NCBI GenBank assembly: GCA_012842745.1
Contig: DUSF01000037.1
Coordinates: forward strand, 291,191 to 355,190
Direction of reading: 5' to 3'
DNA: 64,000 nucleotides
Source of the DNA: Bacillus sp. (in: firmicutes)
GTDB taxonomy: Bacteria; Bacillota; Bacilli; Bacillales; Bacillaceae_J
The notes beneath the pieces are model-generated. The model was not told the DNA's origin, did not search any database, and saw only the letters and a program-made list of their open reading frames with translations. The position numbers and the translations under genes were made by a program. Shown piece by piece: positions 60,430-64,000 of this stretch (position 1 is its first letter; each line of letters starts with the position of its first letter).

Positions 60430-61542
60430 ATGACAATTAATAGTTTAGAAACTAGATTAGTACAATTGGGTAATAAGAGCGATGAGAAGACAGGTGCAGT
60501 CAATCCACCAATTTATTTATCAACTGCTTTCCAGCACCAAGGACTTGGCATGTCCACAGGTTATGATTATTCGCGGACTAAAAATCCAACTCGAACAATT
60601 TTGGAAGAAGGAATTGCTAATTTAGAAGGTGGCGATGGGGGCTATGCCTGTAGTTCTGGGATGGCGGCGATTCAATTAGTATTATCGCTATTTCGTTCTG
60701 GTGATGAGCTGATTGTTTCAGAAGACATTTATGGCGGCACATACCGATTACTTCGTCAATATGCAGCCAGCTATAATATCACAACTTCCTATACTGATTT
60801 TATAGATGTAAACGAGACAGAGAAGTTAATTACTGAAAATACAAAAGCAATATTGATTGAAACACCAACGAATCCATTAATGCAGCAAATTGATATTGAG
60901 CAGTTTGCAGCACTTGCTCATAAACATAACCTATTACTTATTGTGGACAATACTTTCTACACACCTTATTTTCAGCGGCCACTAGAACTAGGAGCTGATG
61001 TCGTTATTCACAGCGCAACGAAATATATCGGCGGCCACAATGATGTGTTAGCTGGACTAGTCGTTGCCAAGGGGGAAAAACTTTGCGAGCAGCTTGCATT
61101 TACCCATAATGCTGCTGGGGCGGTTCTTTCACCTTTTGATTCATGGATCTTAATTCGTGGTTTAAAAACTCTTCATTTACGGATGAAGCAGCATGATGAA
61201 AATGCCAAAAAAATTGCCAGCTATTTAAAAACCGAAAGGCTCGTTACAGATGTTTTATATCCTGGCATGGGCGGCATGCTGTCGTTTCGTGTAAGTGATA
61301 GCGAACTAGTTCAACCGTTTTTGGCAAATCTTTCATTAATTACTTTTGCGGAAAGCCTTGGTGGTGTCGAAAGCTTTATTACTTACCCAGCGACACAAAC
61401 ACATGCAGACATCCCTGAAGAAGAACGGATTCGCCGCGGTGTTTGCAACCGTTTATTACGTTTTTCTGTCGGTATTGAAGAAGCAGAAGACTTAATTGCA
61501 GATTTAAAGCAAGTCTTTTTAAAATTACAACAGGAGGTTTAA
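60430..61542 (+). CDS. metI: Cystathionine gamma-synthase / O-acetylhomoserine thiolyase
   Basis: 370 residues, PLP-dependent Cys/Met metabolism family. Active Lys in VVIHSATKYIGGHNDVLAGL near 195-214, substrate motif SRTKNPTRTILEEGIANLEG near 48-67. It joins activated homoserine with cysteine (or sulfide). GAAAGGAATG upstream of ATG. Its stop is 6 bp before metC. Confidence 0.93.
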   Translation: MTINSLETRLVQLGNKSDEKTGAVNPPIYLSTAFQHQGLGMSTGYDYSRTKNPTRTILEEGIANLEGGDGGYACSSGMAAIQLVLSLFRSGDELIVSEDIYGGTYRLLRQYAASYNITTSYTDFIDVNETEKLITENTKAILIETPTNPLMQQIDIEQFAALAHKHNLLLIVDNTFYTPYFQRPLELGADVVIHSATKYIGGHNDVLAGLVVAKGEKLCEQLAFTHNAAGAVLSPFDSWILIRGLKTLHLRMKQHDENAKKIASYLKTERLVTDVLYPGMGGMLSFRVSDSELVQPFLANLSLITFAESLGGVESFITYPATQTHADIPEEERIRRGVCNRLLRFSVGIEEAEDLIADLKQVFLKLQQEV

Positions 61543-61547
61543 TTGTT

Positions 61548-62729
61548 ATGAGCGTAAAAAATAATCAACTTGAAACAAAATTCATTCATGCTGGCATAGA
61601 CGGACATGGTGATAAAGAAACTGGTGCTGTAAATATCCCAATTTATTTTTCATCGACCTTTCACCAGCAAAGCTTTGACAAGTTCGGACGATTCGATTAT
61701 AGTCGCTCAGGAAATCCGACAAGGCAGGTTTTGGAGCAAAAAATTGCTGAACTAGAAGGTGGCACAAGAGGATTTGCCTTTGCTTCTGGTATGGCTGCTA
61801 TTTCTTCGGCTTTTATGCTGCTGTCAGCTGGTGACCATGTCGTGATTACGGAAGATGTTTACGGTGGTACATATCGTTTTGTTACCAAAGTATTAGAGAG
61901 ATTCAACATTGCCCACACGTTTGTTAATATGACGAACTTAGATGAGATTGCTGAAGCCATTCAACCAAATACAAGGGTCATTTATATTGAAACGCCTTCT
62001 AACCCTTGTTTAGGCATCACTGATATTCAAGAGGTTGTAAAAATAGCCAAGAGCCATAATTGCTTAACTTTTCTTGATAATACTTTTATGACACCACTTT
62101 ACCAACATCCACTTGAATTAGGGGTGGATGTTGTGTTACATAGCGCAACCAAATTTTTATCAGGGCACAGTGATGTTATTGCCGGACTGGCTGTCACAAA
62201 AGATGAAGAGCTTGGTAATAGGCTAGGTTTTATCCAAAATTCCTTTGGCGCTATTTTAGGTGCACAGGACTCCTATACAGTAATTCAGGGGATGAAAACA
62301 TTAGCAGCACGATTAAAGCAATCATCTGATTCAGCAGCGCAGATTGCTGATTATCTTCATAACCATCCTTTGGTTGAGAAAGTGTTTTACCCTGGCTTGT
62401 CATTCCATCCGGGACATGACATCCATGTTAAACAGTCGAAAGGATTTGGCGCCGTTTTATCTTTCAGGTTACCGAATAAAGAAATAACAAAAGCATTTGT
62501 TGAACAAATCCGCATTCCTGTTTTTGCAGTTAGCCTTGGCGCAGTTGAATCCATTCTTTCCTACCCAGCCACAATGTCCCATGCGGCAATGCCAAAGGAT
62601 GAAAGAGAAAAACGAGGCATAACAGACGGATTATTACGTCTATCAGTTGGGTTAGAGCATGTTGACGATTTAATCGCTGACCTTGAGCAAGCATTGCTGG
62701 TTGCTGGGGATTTAATAAAAAGCCGATAA
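61548..62729 (+). CDS. metC: Cystathionine beta-lyase
   Basis: 393 residues of the same PLP fold; Lys in VVLHSATKFLSGHSDVIAGL near 197-216. N-terminal FSSTFHQQSFDKFGRFDYSR. It cleaves cystathionine to homocysteine. AGGAGG upstream. Second gene of the metIC operon, under the same riboswitch. The two paralogues can be told apart by operon order, as in B. subtilis. Confidence 0.93.
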   Translation: MSVKNNQLETKFIHAGIDGHGDKETGAVNIPIYFSSTFHQQSFDKFGRFDYSRSGNPTRQVLEQKIAELEGGTRGFAFASGMAAISSAFMLLSAGDHVVITEDVYGGTYRFVTKVLERFNIAHTFVNMTNLDEIAEAIQPNTRVIYIETPSNPCLGITDIQEVVKIAKSHNCLTFLDNTFMTPLYQHPLELGVDVVLHSATKFLSGHSDVIAGLAVTKDEELGNRLGFIQNSFGAILGAQDSYTVIQGMKTLAARLKQSSDSAAQIADYLHNHPLVEKVFYPGLSFHPGHDIHVKQSKGFGAVLSFRLPNKEITKAFVEQIRIPVFAVSLGAVESILSYPATMSHAAMPKDEREKRGITDGLLRLSVGLEHVDDLIADLEQALLVAGDLIKSR

Positions 62730-62782
62730 TTCCTTCCAAATATGGGCATTCTACAAGTAGATACTTATTTGGAGGGATGCAT

Positions 62783-63028
62783 ATGACAGAACCATACTGC
62801 TGTCCAAATTGCGGTACAAACCGCTCTAGATTTAATATTATCGAACAAGTTCCAAAGCCTGTTAAAATGGACCCGCAAACAGGTGAGATTATTCAAGACT
62901 ATTCTAATCAAGCACTTGACCCATTTCATACCCCATACCGCGGACCTTCCTTTAGAGTTCAATGTGGTGTATGCGGGCTAATTGAAGATGAACGGCAATT
63001 TGTACAATTTGGAGCCAGACCCCGCTGA
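62783..63028 (+). CDS. Small zinc-ribbon protein of unknown function
   Basis: 81 residues from the second ATG at 62783 (GGAGGG 8 nt before it). Zinc ligands CCPNCGTNRSRF near the N-terminus and VQCGVCGLIEDE near the C-terminus suggest a rubredoxin-like ribbon. Middle part PVKMDPQTGEIIQDYSNQ. No family recognised. Monocistronic with terminator. Confidence 0.65.
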   Translation: MTEPYCCPNCGTNRSRFNIIEQVPKPVKMDPQTGEIIQDYSNQALDPFHTPYRGPSFRVQCGVCGLIEDERQFVQFGARPR

Positions 63029-63046
63029 TGATTAAGGGCTGGCTCC
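63011..63046 (+). terminator. Terminator after the zinc-ribbon gene
   Basis: GGAGCCAG (63011-63018) pairs with CTGGCTCC (63039-63046), followed by TTATATTT. It overlaps the stop codon. Confidence 0.75.
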
Positions 63047-63124
63047 TTATATTTCTGCTGTTTTATCACATACTATCTTTGATTGCTTTTGTAAAAAATA
63101 CTATATCAAAGGAGTGTGTTCATA

Positions 63125-63325
63125 ATGGCAAGAACTCATAATTCTGAAAGCCAGCAAAATGCCCAGCAACAAATGGCCCGCAACACAAAACAGGAGATTG
63201 CTTCAGAATTTGTAACCGATGTTAAAGAGGAAAATCAAATTGCTAAAAAGCGAGCCAAACAAGGACGTGAACGTGGCGATGAGCCTACAGGTACAAAAAG
63301 TAAAAATGTAAAAGGTCCGCGATAA
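63125..63325 (+). CDS. Small basic hydrophilic protein
   Basis: 66 residues from the ATG at 63125 (AAAGGAGTG upstream). Rich in Gln, Lys and Arg (ESQQNAQQQMARNTKQEIAS and KKRAKQGRERG). It has no membrane segment. It recalls small acid-soluble spore proteins in composition but lacks their conserved motif. Terminator follows. Confidence 0.55.
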   Translation: MARTHNSESQQNAQQQMARNTKQEIASEFVTDVKEENQIAKKRAKQGRERGDEPTGTKSKNVKGPR

Positions 63326-63370
63326 TGAGAAAAGGTGAAGGAAGGTGAGAAACCCCTTCACCTTTTCTCA
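63326..63370 (+). terminator. Strong terminator
   Basis: GAGAAAAGGTGAAG (63327-63340) pairs with CTTCACCTTTTCTC (63356-63369). Beyond it, 63371-63587 is AT-rich with a TA repeat near 63470-63480 and no gene seen. Confidence 0.85.
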
Positions 63371-63587
63371 TTCCAACAATATTGCTCTATTAAAAAATTA
63401 AATCACACCTTGTAAGCTTCCTCATATTGTATATTACACCATTAGGTATAAGTTTACTTTTATTGTTTCAATATATATATATCCATAAATGAATAATGGA
63501 TTGTAAGCTTTTCCTAATCTTTTGATTAATTATATTCACATAGTTCCCTAAATGAATTTTGTTAAAGAAAAGCGTAATGTCATCTTG

Positions 63588-64000
63588 CTATTTAATCGGA
63601 ATTCGGGTGCCATTTATAATTATAGCTGTAACTTTGGTAACATCTAAAGGTGCTTTTGTATTCCAACTTGAATTGAAAGTATGCTTATCAGGTTTTTGGC
63701 TTCCCCCGACACCTTCCAATGGAATAATTCCATCAACAGTTTCAATCCCAATTGACATATCACCAACCATGCATTCCTCTCCTTGATAGGTTCCGATTAC
63801 TTGCAGTCCTAAAGGACTAAGAGTTATATATTCAAAGAGATGACCTTCAACTGAAATATCATTTGTCCAAGTGCGCATATTTTGGTTAGAATCACTTACA
63901 TTTGCTGCTACTCTCCAGTTGCCTTCAACGCCAGAAAAAACTGAACCAGTATAGCAAAGAGTATATCCGCTAAGATTTTCATTGCTTAGAGGAAATACGT
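63588..64000 (-). CDS. Partial gene, C-terminus of a DUF4179/DUF5643-like protein
   Basis: The open frame continues without stop from 63588 to the window edge, so the N-terminus is missing; only about 136 residues are seen. Beta-rich (LSPLGLQVIGTYQGEECMVG), ending DVTKVTAIIINGTRIPIK, a pattern I associate with the DUF5643 domain that ends DUF4179 proteins, usually ECF anti-sigma factors. The identification is tentative. Confidence 0.5.
   Translation of the reverse strand, partial: VFPLSNENLSGYTLCYTGSVFSGVEGNWRVAANVSDSNQNMRTWTNDISVEGHLFEYITLSPLGLQVIGTYQGEECMVGDMSIGIETVDGIIPLEGVGGSQKPDKHTFNSSWNTKAPLDVTKVTAIIINGTRIPIK

Noticed and set aside
1..64000. CRISPR arrays, insertion sequences, prophage, rRNA or tRNA genes
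   Set aside because: No regularly spaced repeats, transposase or phage genes, or tRNA/rRNA-like sequences were noticed by eye.

Overview
The window is low-GC, Gram-positive and endospore-forming. A CotD-type coat protein, two YjcZ-type glycine-rich proteins, GpsB, YpsA, a double dynamin and the bpsA-ypbQ pair point to Bacillaceae, probably a facultatively denitrifying Bacillus relative. The species cannot be fixed from this sequence. The gene order dynA..ypbQ..bpsA and rlmL..gpsB..ypsA..cotD matches the Bacillus subtilis core chromosome as I recall it, with accessory respiratory blocks between.

Layout. 1-7000: a MoxR/DUF58/DUF4350/DUF4129 membrane cluster with a SpoIIM-like and an RDD protein. 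7100-13700: a CBS protein carrying a HEPN-like motif, double dynamin, a Fur-box-controlled micro-ORF, and alkylpyrone synthase with its methyltransferase. 13900-17800: CheX-like protein, beta carbonic anhydrase and a three-gene ba3 oxidase operon whose 46-residue subunit IIa is easily missed. 17800-25200: M32 peptidase, RlmL-type methyltransferase, gpsB, ypsA, cotD, an EamA exporter, a guanylate-kinase-like protein and a rhodanese. 25300-38100: NarK-type transporter fused to PAS, guanine-riboswitch purine permease, LysE exporter, YjcZ proteins, an ABC ATPase remnant, a glycine-riboswitch ACT/PFL operon, MFS and APC transporters, and a hemerythrin. 38200-51100: narGHJI, an FNR-box-driven CGCGG peptide pair, a His-rich membrane protein, DUF2249, quinol nitric oxide reductase, and a formate dehydrogenase with an in-frame UGA. 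51300-52900: motAB. 52900-62700: sulfate assimilation (cysH-cysP-sat-cysC-sir-DUF3906-sumT-sirB) diverging from SAM-riboswitch metIC. 62800-64000: small unknowns and a truncated DUF4179/DUF5643-like gene.

How it fits together. Nitrate uptake (NarK-PAS), nitrate reduction (NarGHJI) and NO removal (qNor, DUF2249, possibly hemerythrin) form an anaerobic respiration island. Formate oxidation could supply electrons to it. The ba3 oxidase would serve low-oxygen respiration. No nitrite reductase to NO and no N2O reductase is present here. Sulfate is reduced through APS/PAPS to sulfide, siroheme for the sulfite reductase is made by sumT and sirB, and metIC moves the sulfur into methionine under SAM control.

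The strongest unusual signals are: (1) the formate dehydrogenase at 49030-51090, read through a UGA at 49438 followed by a SECIS-like hairpin with the same UGA-to-loop distance as E. coli fdhF (as I remember that sequence), indicating a selenoprotein; and (2) an FNR-site-controlled small protein with a C-terminal CGCGG motif, a candidate modified peptide, overlapping an unknown partner ORF and divergent from narG.
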